64,000 bases of DNA from Ceratothoa steindachneri. Lineage: Eukaryota > Arthropoda > Malacostraca > Isopoda > Cymothoidae. The notes beneath the pieces were generated by a model. It was given only the letters and a program-made list of their open reading frames with translations, did no database searches and had not been told where the DNA came from. Positions within the stretch are counted from its first letter, which is position 1, and each line of letters opens with the position of its first letter. The DNA lies in contig OZ018324.1 in NCBI GenBank assembly GCA_963969495.1, forward strand, positions 45,196,609 through 45,260,608, read 5' to 3'. Made by a program: the position numbers and the translations under genes. Shown piece by piece: positions 1-13,030 of the stretch.

Positions 1-3000
1 CTTATTTTATATATTGAAAATCACATGACGCGTGATTTTTTGTAGATGTATTTTTAAAGGCCTAAGGAAATGAAAATTGGTGCTACAACCAGGAAAAACA
101 CTTAGGAGAATATCACATGAACTAATCAAAGCTTAAGAAGAAAAATAGGAGACGTAGAAAAACTAAAAGATAGGACAAAGGGCTTCTTGAATCAATCTTT
201 GGGGGGTTGAAAATGGTAGCTCTAGCGATCAGCGTCTAGGTAATATAAGCGGTGAGCACTTAATGATACAGGTTCAAATCCAACTTCTTTATTTATTTTC
301 ATATAACTCCACACCTTCTGCATTTGTGCGAGTGAAACCTCCGGTGTATTGGGAAAGTACATAAAGAAGCCCAAAATATCTAATTAATAAGTTGTTTTTT
401 TTATAATTTGAAAGTAGTTTTTGTTAGAGATAGTCACTCGTTGGGCTTGGATAATGTAGTAGGAAGGCAGCATACTGCAGCTGAAATCTTGATGATTGAT
501 TACTGTCCCAGGTCCGAAGTCCGAATGCCATGTGCTGCTATATGTCTCACACTTTTTAACTTCTATCTTCGTCACTTTGATTGCTATGTACGGAATGAGC
601 TCGAGGATTCGTTTAATTTCTATTGATCCTAGACGTATCTTCAATTATACGATAAAAAATACAAGAAATGTTGTCTGACCAATTATGGAAGGAAATTTTT
701 GTGAAAAAAAACAAGATTTTATTGTAGAATCAGGATAGTAAAGTATAAAATACAGGTAGAGGAAGAATAAAATGACAAGTAAAGCTTAGCACAAGAGAAG
801 TATGGTGTGATGCTATGGCTCTTCTATTGAGTTGATTATGGATCTGACATTTAGTTTCAAAGATCACGACGGCTTCAATATTCGTTAACCTGCCTGGGTC
901 CTGTTTCCCTAGGTGAATTGTAATGTTTACGGTGAAAATGTCACTTAAAACCACGGCATAATTATTGTTCTACACATGACATCTTTGGTTACCATCTTAA
1001 GTATGGGCATAAATACATGAAGACGGCGTGATAGTAGTCAATATGACGTATCGTACGCTGTAGTGCTTACAGTCACTGAATTTGCATTCATCATTATTTA
1101 AGATATTAGTTTCAAGAATGTACCATGTAGGGAAGGCAACCGTTATTATTGACCCATTTATACGTTCGTGGGCTCTTTAATTAGAGTATTAAGTAATGAT
1201 ATTGATAGAGAAAGAGTGCCAATATGTGGGGCCAGATTTTATTTTCTTTGTATACAGATTACTCTTAGTTCCTTTAATAAAGCTGAAGACAATCATTGAT
1301 CTTTTGCTGAATTCTCCCATGCTTCGTTCCATCTTAGTATTTGTTGGTTGTCGAAATATCTGTTGTACACATGAGGTTTTAGTTCCTCAGTGCCCGTTTG
1401 TGTACGAGGTTAATTTCATCATTTTATTATGTATCTTTGGCGGTCTTATTTGTAGTTTCGTTCCTAGTAGAACCGAGGATTTATTTAGTTAAGATGATTC
1501 CAAGGTGAGATCCCATCTCAATTCCATTGATGGGGACAAAATTACCATAACACAGTAAGGGTACACTTTATTGCTAAATATCTGTAGTGGTCACCTTAGG
1601 ATCTGTTCATGAATGCGAGAGCGATAGGGCAGGAGAGTTTCACTGATGAGAAATTTTGTTTTATCAAAAAGGACGTGAGTTAAATGATGTCAAGATATGC
1701 CATCGAGATTTGCCTTGATAGGAAAAACTGATTGTGATCATAGATTTTGAGGCGTTCTTAAATATTTTTCGACTCTTTCTGACTAAGCTTTTGGATGGAA
1801 CGGCTGATTTTGCAATGAATAAATCTCTTTTCCAAGATTGACACAGCTACAAACAAAGAGCTGCATTCTATTTTGTTATATCAGCTTGGTATTGTATGAA
1901 TGCCCAGACGCAAAATATATTTACAAAATATATTTATCTGCAGAAAAATCACGAGAAAGAAAGGAAATTTAAGCTATAGTTAAAAGTTTGATGATCATCG
2001 GGCAAAAAAAGTGTGATTTAAAAATAAATAAAATAAAGAAATGGAAAATAATTTATATATTCGGATTTAAAAGAATCTTTGATTTTGGTTATACTATATT
2101 ATGTTATTTACAGGAAGCCATTTACCTATATTTAAACTTTTAAAAGTATAACAGCATTATTCCTGTGCAAAACAATATGGTGATTTACACATCAACGAAT
2201 TCGATTGAATTATTTTACGGAGGTGAGGTTTACGTCGAATTCATGGATAATAAAATTTCCTATATTCATTTGTAGCTCCATCGTGAATAAGTTGGTAGCC
2301 CTCCTTTTAGAGAATATATGTTTTAACGCCAACTTTGGAAAATGTTTTATTCTTTTTTAGTGCCTCTCATCTTTGTATAAACTTGGTTCGTGAGGTGGTA
2401 AATCAATACAAAAACGAAGCAATATATTCTAATGAGAATTTAAACACAAATAGAATGATATGTATTTATGTGAAATCATCCGAAATGACCACCATCTGCC
2501 TTGACGATCTTCTCAAAGCAGACTCTGAACTGGTTGTATTGGCTAGGGATTAATTTTCAATGGATCAAATTACCTCCAAAATGGTGGCCCTTAAAAATCT
2601 TAAACTTTTGTCAGCAGCCTTCTTGACATCATTAACAATAACGCCCTACAAGAAATAATCTATGGGGTAGCAGTCATGAGAGCTGGATAGCCATAATTTT
2701 GGAGGCCTGTGATGCAGATTATTGTGGAATAAATACGCTTGCGTCTTCCTTGTTTTATATGCATCAGCAAAGCTCTGGTAGAAAACGTAAGGCCTTCACG
2801 CAGTTACTTGGTCCATTATAGGATTGAGTAAAGTTCCCAGCACCTAAATTCCAACGTTTCAGTATTTCCATAATCTTCAAAAATTATCATAAAATGCAGG
2901 AAACCCAAGGTACAAGGTCTTGAATATGAAACATTTTAATCTATCATCACATTCTGACAGATTGCTAAGATCAAGAATATGACCGACAGAGAATTCAGTT

Positions 3001-4205
3001 GGGAGAAACAGACCAAATATGTCAGACGAGAAAACAAATCACGATATCTAGTATGAGTGACGTAACTCTTTTAAGTGGATGTTGGTGGCTTCGCTAGTTC
3101 CTAACTTTGCAAAAAACGGGAGTTTCAGGGTTGCTTCATTTTGTTATGGTAGGATTATTTTTATCGAATTTTTAGGTGACATTTGACCGAAATCGGAGTC
3201 GCTTCTCCACTTTAATAGTAAACTTTCGGCGTAATCATTCATTTCTGCGTTTAATGGTGTCATATTTTCTTGACAATTTTTAAGCTAGATCTACTACTGC
3301 TAAATTAGAGTACTTTATTTTGATACAATACCTCCACGATTATCATTAAAAGGACGCTGAAAATTAAAAAAGAAATTACTTTTACTATCATACAGAGTGT
3401 CACTATCCTCCATTCATGACAAACTTAGAAATCGTAAAACAAATGAAGAACATTAGGAAGAAAAATAATAGCCTCCTCTTAACGACAAAATATTTATTCT
3501 AGTCTGACGTTATTATTAAGAAATAAAACGAGAAGGTCCCGAAAACATTTGCAAAGAGCAAATGGCATTTATGCAGCACCAGACCTTTTATTTAATTGTT
3601 AGCTAAAATGAGTCGCTTTATGCTTTCATTGAATATAAAGAAGAAGTATGTAAAGGCATTTATCTTTTATGATATTAAATTAAATATATTAAATTCTTAT
3701 TGCATTATGAAATAATTAAAGATGAAGATTAGACGAATGATTTTGAAAGTAACGATGATTCATCTGCCTCTGTTCGAGTATATTAATGTAAATTTTATAG
3801 TGTCTTTGTAATAACTGTCGAATAAAATTTTAATATTCGCAGATTTATTTTAAAATAAGTAAATGTGCAGCTTAGATTTACAATGCAGAGAATTTCCGTT
3901 TTTAGACGAAAAACACAGTTTGGGGACACTTTTTTCAAGCAAAATAGAACACTTAAAGCGTTTGTTCGGAGCACTGAATTGTCTTTCCATGAATAATTTG
4001 AGGAAAGTTTGAGTATTTAAAATTTCGGTTGTATTAAATTACTTAAAATCACTGTGGGAGTAATTTAAAGTTGGGGTAGGTTCTATAGGAAATGGTTGCC
4101 ACGGAAATACCTCTTTATCAAAGTGAATTTCAATAGGTAATTTATAAAGAGAAGTCCGTCATAGTACTCCCAATGTTTAATTGTTCATTGTATGTAGCTA
4201 ATTTA

Positions 4206-4207
<2 letters not shown>
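1..4207. other. AT-rich DNA without a supported gene
   Basis: I see no ORF with a recognisable motif, codon continuity or homology pattern here. The ORFs present are short (under 100 codons) and look random. The only item I can point to is a Pol III B-box-like word near 271, listed separately. Confidence 0.6.
225..283 (+). repeat. possible tRNA-derived SINE fragment
   Basis: GGTTCAAATCC at 271-281 matches the Pol III B-box consensus GGTTCRANNCC exactly. No convincing A box lies at the usual distance, and a full tRNA cloverleaf cannot be drawn. A degenerate tRNA-derived SINE head is possible; chance is also possible. Confidence 0.2.

Positions 4208-4250
<43 letters not shown>
4208..4250. repeat. 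(AT)n microsatellite
   Basis: About 20 uninterrupted AT dinucleotides. It is followed at 4338-4520 by a short GC-richer patch that I could not assign. Confidence 0.95.
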
Positions 4251-6451
4251 CATAGGGTACAATTTTCTTCCTTACTGAAGTTTTGCTCCTCTGAACCCTA
4301 CTCACATTAACAGCAAAATAGACAAGATTTTTTTTAAGTGTGGGATGGAGAAGAGCGGGTCGAACCCCCTACTCGTCTCTTGCCCCTGTCCACGTTAGCG
4401 AGGGAAGTGATGAGGGGGAGGCTTGCAGCCGACTCTTACTTGAAGAGACTCCCCTCCCAAACTTTTTCTGCTCAGATCAATGTGAACCGAGGGAGAATTG
4501 CTTGGAAGGGGAGCCCGCAGTGAGATTTAGTAGAAGGTATAAATAGGAGATAGAAAATTATAAAAATAGAGGGAAAGCTTCGAGAGGGACAAGGATGAGC
4601 AATCTCGGTGATATTAAGTTCATCTGGCTATTTCTTTTCGGGAGATCCGACAATTCTGTTGCACCAATCTATAGTGCTTATTATTTATTTATTTATATAG
4701 TTTTTTTCTTTCGTAGCTTGATGCTATGCGTATTTTTAATCTGTTTTCTTGTGTCCTTGTTCAGTTATTTGCTAATTCTTATCGGAATTCATTTTTCTTC
4801 TCTCTTAATTTGTTTTTTTTTTTCTTTGTCCTCTTGGTTTTTTTATGAAGGTATTGTTAAATATTTTTTTCGTTAGATTGGAAAGGGTTTATTTCGCCTA
4901 TATTCTTATTCTTCAGGAGTTTTTTATGTGAATATTGGCACACCTTCTCTCCTGAGCTGATTTCTTGAGCTTTGGAATTGAAGTTGAGTGCGTTGTTGGT
5001 TATATTCTGCGAATATAACCATTTGCTTAGTTATGTTTGTTTCAGTCTCCTACGATTTTTTTGAATTCAATTGTGACGGATATATATGCTTCATCTTGGA
5101 TTCGTGTTTGTCCGTATTTGAGGCCTCTTTTTATTGCTATATTCAGTTATACATTTATTTCTCCTGTCTCCTGTTTGCTATGAGGCTATATTTATTTTTT
5201 TCGATTATTATTCAATGTTCCGAGATGAATATAATTTCTGGATCGATTTTTATGATATTATTGCCTACTAATGTTCATTTTCAGATCAATTTCTTAGTTT
5301 TTATTTACAAAATTTACACCTTTCTATATCTTTTGCATCTCATTTTTCCGAGATTACTCAGGTAAAACTTATTTTTAAGATCTTAGTTTTTTCTGTAGGT
5401 AGTTGGCGTGATGCTCACCTTCCTTTTCGACCTTGGGGTCGAATTCCTAATTTTCGACTGATTGAATGCCGCGCTAGAGAGCGTCACCACTTGCGCTGGG
5501 TAGATTCTGATTCTACCCTCTCCATTAATATTTTTTCCTCTTATTTTTCATCTTGGTTTCTTTAGTATGCGTACTTGGAGTTCTCTTTAACTAATGCCTT
5601 GACGACATCTTTTTCTTTTTAATAGCATGGCGTCGCTTGCGTAGATCTTGATATTAATTATATTTGGCTTCACACACACACACCCCTCTATTTATTTTAT
5701 ATATCTTATAGGTTATTTTTCTTCAGTTTCGCTAAAAGATGACTGTTTATTATGTTCATTGTTTGTTCCTTGGTTTATTCCTTTATATGGAGTTCTATAG
5801 TCAGGTTATTTTCTACTTTTTTTAATATATCCATTCTGAGGATATCGGAAGAGTCTATGTTTGTTCTTTAGCAACCACATTTATTTGATGCCATTTTATT
5901 TACTAATAATTGATTTAATGTATACGCAAAAGTTCCTATTTTCGCTATGTTTATCAGGTGAGCAAAGTTGATTCATAGGAGTATGTATGATCTTACCTCT
6001 TTTTATGATAATTATTTTCTCTTTGCTTCCTCCATGTCATTAATTGTCGCTTTTGCCACTCTTGCATAGGTAAATAGCATTTTGTACTCTTTGCCTTGCC
6101 TACGTTTTTTTTTTACCTTGCTTTCAATTATCTATCAGTTCCTTTTCATGCAATTCATTATATGTTGAGGTACGTTCTGGTAGTAAATATGCATTGCCTC
6201 CACCTGTGTTCTCAGGAGCATTTCGAGCATTTATTTTACGTTACTGAGCATTTTCTTGTTGATTCATCATCCAGTGCGTACCAATTATAGCACATCTGTA
6301 CATTTGTCCACTTCTCTTTTTGCGTTTTCTACTGGTAACTCCATATTGAATTCCAACAGTGGGTTGTGAGTTACTGAGCAGTAACTCACAGTGCGTTTCA
6401 CTTATAGCACACCTTTTATTTTTCTATTTTTGTGTTTTCTATGGTATACTA

Positions 6452-6454
<3 letters not shown>
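4251..6454. other. T-rich stretch, no supported gene
   Basis: The plus strand is very T-rich. ORFs such as 4595-4876 and 4988-5365 therefore encode Phe/Leu/Ile/Tyr-rich peptides that mimic membrane proteins. They have no charged loops or recognised motifs and are best explained by base composition. It may be the antisense of a decayed A-rich retroelement, but I could not identify one. Confidence 0.5.

Positions 6455-6496
<42 letters not shown>
6455..6496. repeat. (AT)n microsatellite
   Basis: About 20 AT units preceded by ACTAGTACAT and followed by TTAATTTCC. Confidence 0.95.
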
Positions 6497-6499
<3 letters not shown>

Positions 6500-6659
6500 T
6501 TCCAGCAGTGAGTTATGGCTATTACACGCGCTATTTAAATATATGATACACACCCTCAAGATGTCTGTAGATTGTCTGAATTAAATTGTTTTAAGAAATA
6601 TAATTCCTCGATCACTCCTTTTTTCTATGTTCGTCTGTTATCAGGTGTGCCTTCCCTCA

Positions 6660-7010
6660 CACAGATCTTAATTTCTAGAATTTACGCTTCAATTAGTGAT
6701 AATTTTGGTAAGATTGATATGATTAACCCAATCTTTTTCAGAGTCTCTCTTCCCTCTTGAGAAACCATCCTATGCGCGTCTTTCTTTTGATGGTACATCG
6801 CAATAAATCCTGTATCGTTGTCAATTAGTTTAACCAGAGCAATTCTCATTTCTCTTTTCAATATCTGGACTATCTTTCATCTGTCCGGCTTTGCGTCTTC
6901 TCCAGTTTCTCGCCACGAAATTCGTTTGTACTCCATCACTATTTTCCTGAGTGACTCAGGCACACTTATTTGGTTTTCTTCCTCTATATTATTTCCTCTT
7001 CCCTGAGAGA
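6660..7010 (-). pseudogene. unidentified minus-strand coding remnant
   Basis: Read on the minus strand, this stretch is nearly open for about 115 codons with one stop. It gives a charged, protein-like peptide with segments such as VPESLRKIVMEYKRISW and LKREMRIALVKLIDNDTGF, unlike the low-complexity ORFs on the other strand. I do not recognise the family. It lies just downstream, in the same sense, of the Jockey-like LINE remains at 7.6-10.5 kb, so it could be part of an older retroelement. Confidence 0.25.
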
Positions 7011-7599
7011 AAATTGGTTTGTCTTATTTATTTGGTTTTCACCTAGTTTGAAACTTTTATTACTTTTTCCTATTTTTTTCCTACCTACCTATATTTTTGG
7101 CGTACTGCTCGACCACCTCATCGAAATAACCCTATCCTTACTAACAGTTCATATTTGGATTGGAGCTTGTGGTCGGTAAAGATCACGTCTCAAGAGAAGG
7201 AAAAATGATGCCAGTTTTAGATATTACTTCGCTCTATGGGAACAGGTTTCTCTCTATTCACCCCTTAAGGAGCGCAAAATTTCCGTCTTTCTTCATAATT
7301 CTTCTATTACCAAGTCACTTTTTTATCAAACTTCCTAGGTCTATTCTAAAAACCAAAATAATTCTGTGCAAGAAAATATTATAATAATAATTAAATAAAC
7401 GAATGACTAAGAATGACCCCTTCTTTGTTTCAGAGGATGAAGAACAGATGAAAGATGTAAAAAGAGTTGAACGTTAAATATAGGCAGAGATAGAAAGTGT
7501 GCCCAGCAATCGAGCCATATCAATATCTACAATGTTTCCAATAAGAATAATAGCATTTTGGCTATATATACATAATTTGATTTGAAGGAATATTTTGAG

Positions 7600-8200
7600 T
7601 CTTTTCTACCTTCCTACTTCGAGACTTCCTTGCTATTTGGCTGGGTCACTTCTAGATTGCTAGTGTAGCTGCCAACTTAGCTGAAAGCATATACAATTTG
7701 TTGGGAGAGCTGCCTCCAGACTGTCTCAAATGCCAGTGCGCGTCTCGATGCCGATTTGCGGATGGACTTCTCTTGATATGACGTAATTGCTCCAGTTTAT
7801 GTTATGGATCAAACGCAGGGATTTGCATTGAACACTCTCCAGTTTAATCATCTTGCTTCTGGAGGAGGTGTTCAGAGGAAGTAATTGGTTATGCAACTTT
7901 GATGTGGCTAGTGATATATATATATATTTTCTTTTTATTGCTAACATTAAAATTACAAAATCGGTTTAGTTTACCAGTTCGAGTTTTGCTGCTTGAACTC
8001 TAGAGTTGATGTCGCTTTGTGTGCCCTATATATAGATATTGATGCCTAAGTTGTTCGCGCTTGGGGAGTATATCACTCTTGTATCAATAAGTCGATGAAG
8101 CCACTGTTTTTCGTCTGCATATGGCGGTTGTGGAAAACTTTGTCTTGTTTGGTGGAATTTTCTATTTCGCCTAGAACCTGGAGATCTTTTCCGCCTCGGC
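7600..8200 (-). pseudogene. Jockey-like LINE, reverse transcriptase C-terminal remnant
   Basis: The ORF at 7726-7947 (73 codons) ends with segments SKMIKLESVQCKSLRLIHNI and REVHPQIGIETRTGI. These fit the post-polymerase region of Jockey-type reverse transcriptases, where a KLQSVQNKALR-like helix is followed by a short conserved tract. Just upstream on the same strand, in another frame, I read LGINIY then DINSRVQAAKLEL, which matches the usual KxLGVxLD and helical tract that follow the polymerase core. Frames are broken and the catalytic YxDD region is absent. It is a dead fragment, probably continuous with the gag-like remnant at 9.67-10.2 kb. Confidence 0.6.
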
Positions 8201-9665
8201 TGCATTAGCCTACGACATTATTCTTCCAGATCTGGTTTGGCGAATTACAATCTTGCTGATATATTTCGTGTACTGCACTTTAAGGGTTCGATATAATAGC
8301 CGCTTTTCAATTTCCCTGAGGTAGACCGAAGAGAAGGTAGGATTCAGACACTATCTTTGAGGTTTGTTGAAACCGGAGATCGTGGTGTCCAGTTCATCCA
8401 CCCTGATCATCACACTCGCGCAACTTATTGAGGTTTCTGGTTCTATGCGGAGTGAATCTCCAATAGTACCTCTGTTTGTGCTCCAGAACTTTGTCCTCAA
8501 AACCTAGATCGAAGTTTTCCTTCTCTTCTTAGGAGATTCGAAAAATGTCGCAAAAACATCAGTGAAAAGTTCGGTTTTCTCCTGTAGAGTTCTTGTTCAC
8601 CTGTCAAGGCACCCTGCAATAGGGTTTGTCTTCGTTGCTCTTCATCGGTTGTGTTTTTTTGTGATGTTTAGTAGATACTGGGGTTATGATCAATAGATTG
8701 GATATCGATTGTACGGTCTTACCTTTCCTTAATCTCCTGCTGCAATGCCCCATTCACCTTCTCTCTGAGCTGCTAGAACAGCAGAATGTCAAATGGGGTA
8801 GTGTGTCCCGCTACTCGTAGGCCGGCGAAGATATACCTTAGTCGTTCCTGTAACATTTTCCCTTACCTAAGTTGGAAGAGTTGAGATCAGTTTTTGTAAA
8901 AATGTTAAAGAGCGTGGACAACACTTGGGCAAATTCTTCTTGGTTGACTTCTTTCATTGCGACGCTATCCTCCGAAAATAATATTTTTTAGACCTTCAAG
9001 TCTGCAGCCGCAAAGTTTTCTCTTGGTGGTAAGGGATTTAGTATGGGAATGGTAGTCACCGTGATGACCATAGTGATCTAGTTACTAGGCGTAAATGATC
9101 CTGATAGTAGAAAAAGATGTAATAGAAAGTTATTTGCTCATCCTTGGTACATGAGCGTCAGAAAGTATACCACAATTCTCTCCACTGTACCTCTACTTAG
9201 AGAGAGATCAAGGTTTCTCCCCCCCCCAAAACCCTGCACTAGCGTAGCCAGCTATTCTTGTCCTGGCGTAGAGCTCGCCCGTCAATATAAAGTGGTGCTT
9301 CTTCCCGAACAGGGTAAACAGATGGATGAATGGCAAGTTTCCTCTCCTTTTAGGTTGGTAGACTGAAACTACTTAAATGTTTCCTAATTCCGTCTTGAGA
9401 ATGATAGAGAGGAACAACTCGTCCACCTCTCTCCCCTGCGTATATTCCTACCTTCACCGCTATTGCTAGTTGGGTTGCTTTATAATACCATGTATCCGCA
9501 AATTTTGATGCAATCGGGGTCTCGAACAACAGTGAACATGACTTAATCTCATTGTATATGTTGGAAATTTGTTTATAGAGGGACTACTTCCTTGCACATT
9601 ACACACAAGGATTACTATTCTGCTTATTGCCACTATGTTTACTTCCTAGGTGTAGATTCAGACTT
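8201..9665 (-). other. probable interior of the same decayed LINE
   Basis: Short minus-strand peptides look protein-like (for example MKEVNQEEFAQVLSTLFNIF near 8950), but frames are broken and no catalytic motif survives. The position between a gag-like remnant and an RT C-terminus in the same orientation suggests the interior of one internally deleted Jockey-like element. Confidence 0.35.
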
Positions 9666-10200
9666 CTAATAATTTACTTGGTTGTAGAGCCTTCCGGATC
9701 GTTGTTTTTTGTACAGATTCGGCTCGTAGAATTTGAGCAAGGAGTCATACAACTTGACTTTCTTTTCCAGCTGAGCGGTCTTAACTAGGGCCTCCTCTGT
9801 TGCTGAGTGGTACTGCTCATTGAATGGCTCTTTACATATTTCAGTGTAAATATCTTCAATTTCCATTGTCTTGGGTTGCCTTGTACTTTCATTCACTGCT
9901 ATGACTAGGTTAAGTTGCTTGGCATCGAGTGAATATGTCTTAAACCTTTGAGTCTCTCCTTGATGCAATTCACTTCTTGTATGAAACCATTGTTTCCTTG
10001 AAGATCACTTTATATACATGGGCTATATTGCATAACTTTATGACCTCCGTGTCTTTGGCCCACGCATGGTTCCTTTCAACCTCCGCCTTTATTTCTTCCT
10101 CAGTTCTGGATCCTACTCATCAATCAACGTTGACGTTTACTGACGGTGCATTCTAAGTAGGTTACTTGCATTTTATGTGGTCCAATTCTCGAGGGCCAAA
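9666..10200 (-). pseudogene. Jockey-like LINE ORF1 (gag) remnant
   Basis: In one minus frame at about 9990-10110 I read TEEEIKAEVERNHAWAKDTE followed by VIKLCNIAHVYKVIFKETM. The pattern EEIxxEI-HxWAK-V then a basic tract then (V/F)KV(I/V)F is also seen in the gag remnant at 49.86-50.9 kb, and it is typical of the gag-like ORF1 of Jockey-type LINEs, an RNA-binding protein. After a frame change the ORF at 9666-9968 (100 codons) continues with a charged, coiled-coil-like segment (ALVKTAQLEKKVKLYDSLLK). No zinc knuckles remain. The upstream ORF at 10256-10456 may belong to the same protein, but I cannot show it. Confidence 0.5.
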
Positions 10201-10459
10201 TTATGGTGACAGATTCCTGCCTATCCTCTATTCACTGCGATTTGATTCTTAATACCTATGTCCAATTGTCAGAAATGGTCTCAAATACTTGAAACTTTAT
10301 GCAGCACTTATGGTATAGTTGCTGCAGAAGGAAGCGCCGCATGGCCCGCGCTTCCTCAGGGACGCTAATCTTACCTAAGTCATATAATAGTTGGCCTGAC
10401 TGATAGTTCCAATCAAGCCGCTGCCTAACCAGTAAAAAACGGCCCCACAAGAGCAATCT

Positions 10460-11530
10460 CTAGTAGTCGCCCATGGAAAGTTTTTGACTTAGTCTAGTCA
10501 ACAGAAACAGGAGAGAACTCCATTCAGTCTTTCAATTCTCTACTTGAATCCATTTCAAGAAGAGCAGTCACAGAATTATTAACTCTTGAACCCACCCACC
10601 TTCGATTTTGTCAATGTTAGAACAATTTAAAAGGAAGAATCTTCAAACATTCAGCGAATCCTGTTTAGTGACAAACAGATAGGTACTAGGTGTTTATCCA
10701 GACAGCTAGGGAAAGTTGTGGGTGTGTGTGCTGATTCCAGATGTGGAGCCAGTCCAAACCGATTAGAGTCAAAGGTTCATGAATAAATTTCAGGTCCACG
10801 TTATTGAGGCCCACATGAAGAAGGGGGCTGTTAAGCCAGCCTTTGTATCATTATGAGCTAATGGGCAAAATATTTAGTGCCCCAAGTCCCTTTTATAAAA
10901 AGAAGGCTCAGGAATCAAGAGTGTCTTGATGTTGCACCTTGGAAACAAAACAATACGCGTGAAAGAGCCCACAATTTCGCCTCCTAAAGGAGGATCGACC
11001 ATAAGCTCTCGACAGGGGGAAGGGAGCTTTATCAAAGAATATGACTTTGCCCCAGTCTTCAAAAGTCCGTTCTTCATTGTTGTATAATGCCCCCCCCCCC
11101 CTCCTTTTTGGTCTAAGAGTGCTAATATATTGATTTCTTAATATTTTAAAAAACAGAGCCGTTCCGACACACGTAAGGGTATAGAGACGCACAATAATTC
11201 CTAAAATAAACTTATATTTCACCTTTATCAATTGAATACACAACATTTAAACAATAACTACAGCAATACTCTGAATATTATTATAAACAAAAATTAATTC
11301 AATTATTTTGACCGTCTAAAATTGATTAATTTCGCTACGCACCTCAATAATATAAGAATTAGGCTTACAGACTCATCTGGAGTTTAAAAGGCCTCAGGAA
11401 TGTTATTTTCTCACGATGCGTGCCGCCTGGCCAGATGTAAGTAGGCAAGATTACGGATGTCCTTTTGGCGAGGGTTGCAGCTGAAGGGTCCACACGGTAT
11501 TCCGGAAGGGGGGGGGGTTCTTCAAGGACG
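10460..11530. other. no supported gene
   Basis: No recognisable coding sequence. A homopolymer C run of about 13 at 11090-11102 and a G run near 11510 are present. The ORF at 10908-11246 is unsupported by any motif. Confidence 0.5.
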
Positions 11531-12125
11531 AGAACAATTATTGTGCTTTATGCGGCACCTAGTTAGTCGTGGTTCCTCTGGCGAGAGGGGGTCGAACTTG
11601 GTTCTTAAAACACGTTAACTTGGAGTGCGGTGTGACCACCGAGTAACGAGCTCGAGGGGGTGCTTTTCTCTTTCGTTACTTAATTCCTCATGGTGAAGGA
11701 CTGAACTCGGGGAGGGTCTTCTTCAAGGGCGAGGATAACGGAGTGGGATTTCTCTGGCGAGAATAAATTGAACTTGAAGGTCGGTTTGGTAACCAGGAAC
11801 TAGCTCGAGGATAAGCTTCTTCTTCGTTCCAGTCTTCCTCAAGGGGGAGTATAACGGAGGGGGATTTCTCTGACGAGAATAAGTTGAACTCGGTTCCTCA
11901 CCAAGTTAACTTATGAGTTTGGTGTGGCCACCGAGTAACGGGCTCGAAGGAGAACCTTTTCCTTCTTTTTTTAATTCCTCAAGGACAAGGAATACCTCTG
12001 GTGTTTAAGATGCACCACGATATGAGGAGTCTCTCTGACGAGAGTAAGTTGAACTTAACAAAGTTAACTTAGCGTTCGGTTTGATAACCAGGGACTAGCT
12101 CGAAGATGAGCTTCTTCTTAGCCCC
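11530..12125. repeat. degenerate array with alternating A-B-A-B units
   Basis: Four diverged units each start with CTCTGRCGAG (11576, 11752, 11868, 12033), continue with GTTGAACT or its variants, and end in RGCTCGA plus a pyrimidine-rich tract. Units 1 and 3 share GTTAACTT and ACCGAGTAACG. Units 2 and 4 share TTCGGTTT-like and AACCAGG(A/G)ACTAGCTCGA and end in AGCTTCTTCTT. Spacing from 1 to 3 is 292 bp and from 2 to 4 is 281 bp, so the real repeat unit is an A+B dimer of about 285 bp. No coding function is seen. Confidence 0.75.
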
Positions 12126-12129
12126 TTAA

Positions 12130-13030
12130 GGTAGGTAGCCCTGCCTCTCTTGCAGGGTACTTCATGGTCTGGCGAGCCAAGTACATTACCAATCCAGTCT
12201 AGGTAGCTCGGTTTTAATCGAGGACTTCGTCACACTGGAGTCTGACGTATACTACCTCGATTTTCCTCAGTGTTCCTCATTTATACCTTGTCACCCCACT
12301 GAGGAGTGGTAAGGGGGCAGTGGCTTGAGGACGGCCCCAGAAGAGTTCTTATGCCCAACGGTTTTTCCCACCAAGTCTTACATCGGCTCCTCGTTATCCT
12401 TCGAGCTTGGAAGAAACACGTCTCCAATTTCTTATTTGACGTGAAATTGAATCTTACTCTCCTGGGGGAGATCTTGCATTGGTCTTTCATAGCGTTGTGT
12501 CGTGCAGCGCTGTGGTTACGCGTTCAACCCGCCGAGGCCTGGGCCGGATGTCTTTGCGGTAACCGCCTTTTGACTGCACCAAGAGTGAACGGATGGGGGG
12601 AGGGTGACGATTCCCTTACATTCATACTTCCTAGAAAGGGGAGCCTATCCATATGATTCTTCTTCTTGGTGAGATGAGGCATCTTTATAGCCTTTCTTGA
12701 CCTTAGATATTTGTTGAAAATTCTCCACCTCACCTTTTGTACTAAAGCGTTCACACAAGATTGTTTCTAATCCTAACCCTGCTTGGCACTATAGGTAACC
12801 TAATCTTTGAGCAGGGATCATACTAGGAGGCTATCTTGGCATTTATTACAATCTTCAACGTCCAAAAGAATTCTTCAATGAGTCTTTTTAAAGTAATTGA
12901 TGATCCTAAAGATGGTGATCCTTAATTTAATAACCTTAGTGACAGAGGGGGAGTGGGTAAACCTGGGTAGAAATTTCAATGTTCATTCACCTTATACAAA
13001 AGAACACCACAACAACTAAATAGGGTGGGG
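12130..13030. other. no supported gene
   Basis: The 116-codon ORF at 12306-12656 overlaps a similar-length ORF on the other strand and has no recognised motif. I consider it fortuitous. Confidence 0.45.

Noticed and set aside
271..281. True tRNA genes at B-box matches (also near 30455 and 63440)
   Set aside because: No cloverleaf or A box at the right distance could be drawn; at most they are SINE remnants.
4988..5365. 125-codon ORF resembling a membrane protein (also 4595-4876)
   Set aside because: The hydrophobicity follows from a T-rich strand; there is no charge pattern, motif or conservation argument for a gene.
12306..12656. 116-codon plus-strand ORF
   Set aside because: No motif, an overlapping ORF on the other strand, and no repeat or promoter context. 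I left it unannotated.
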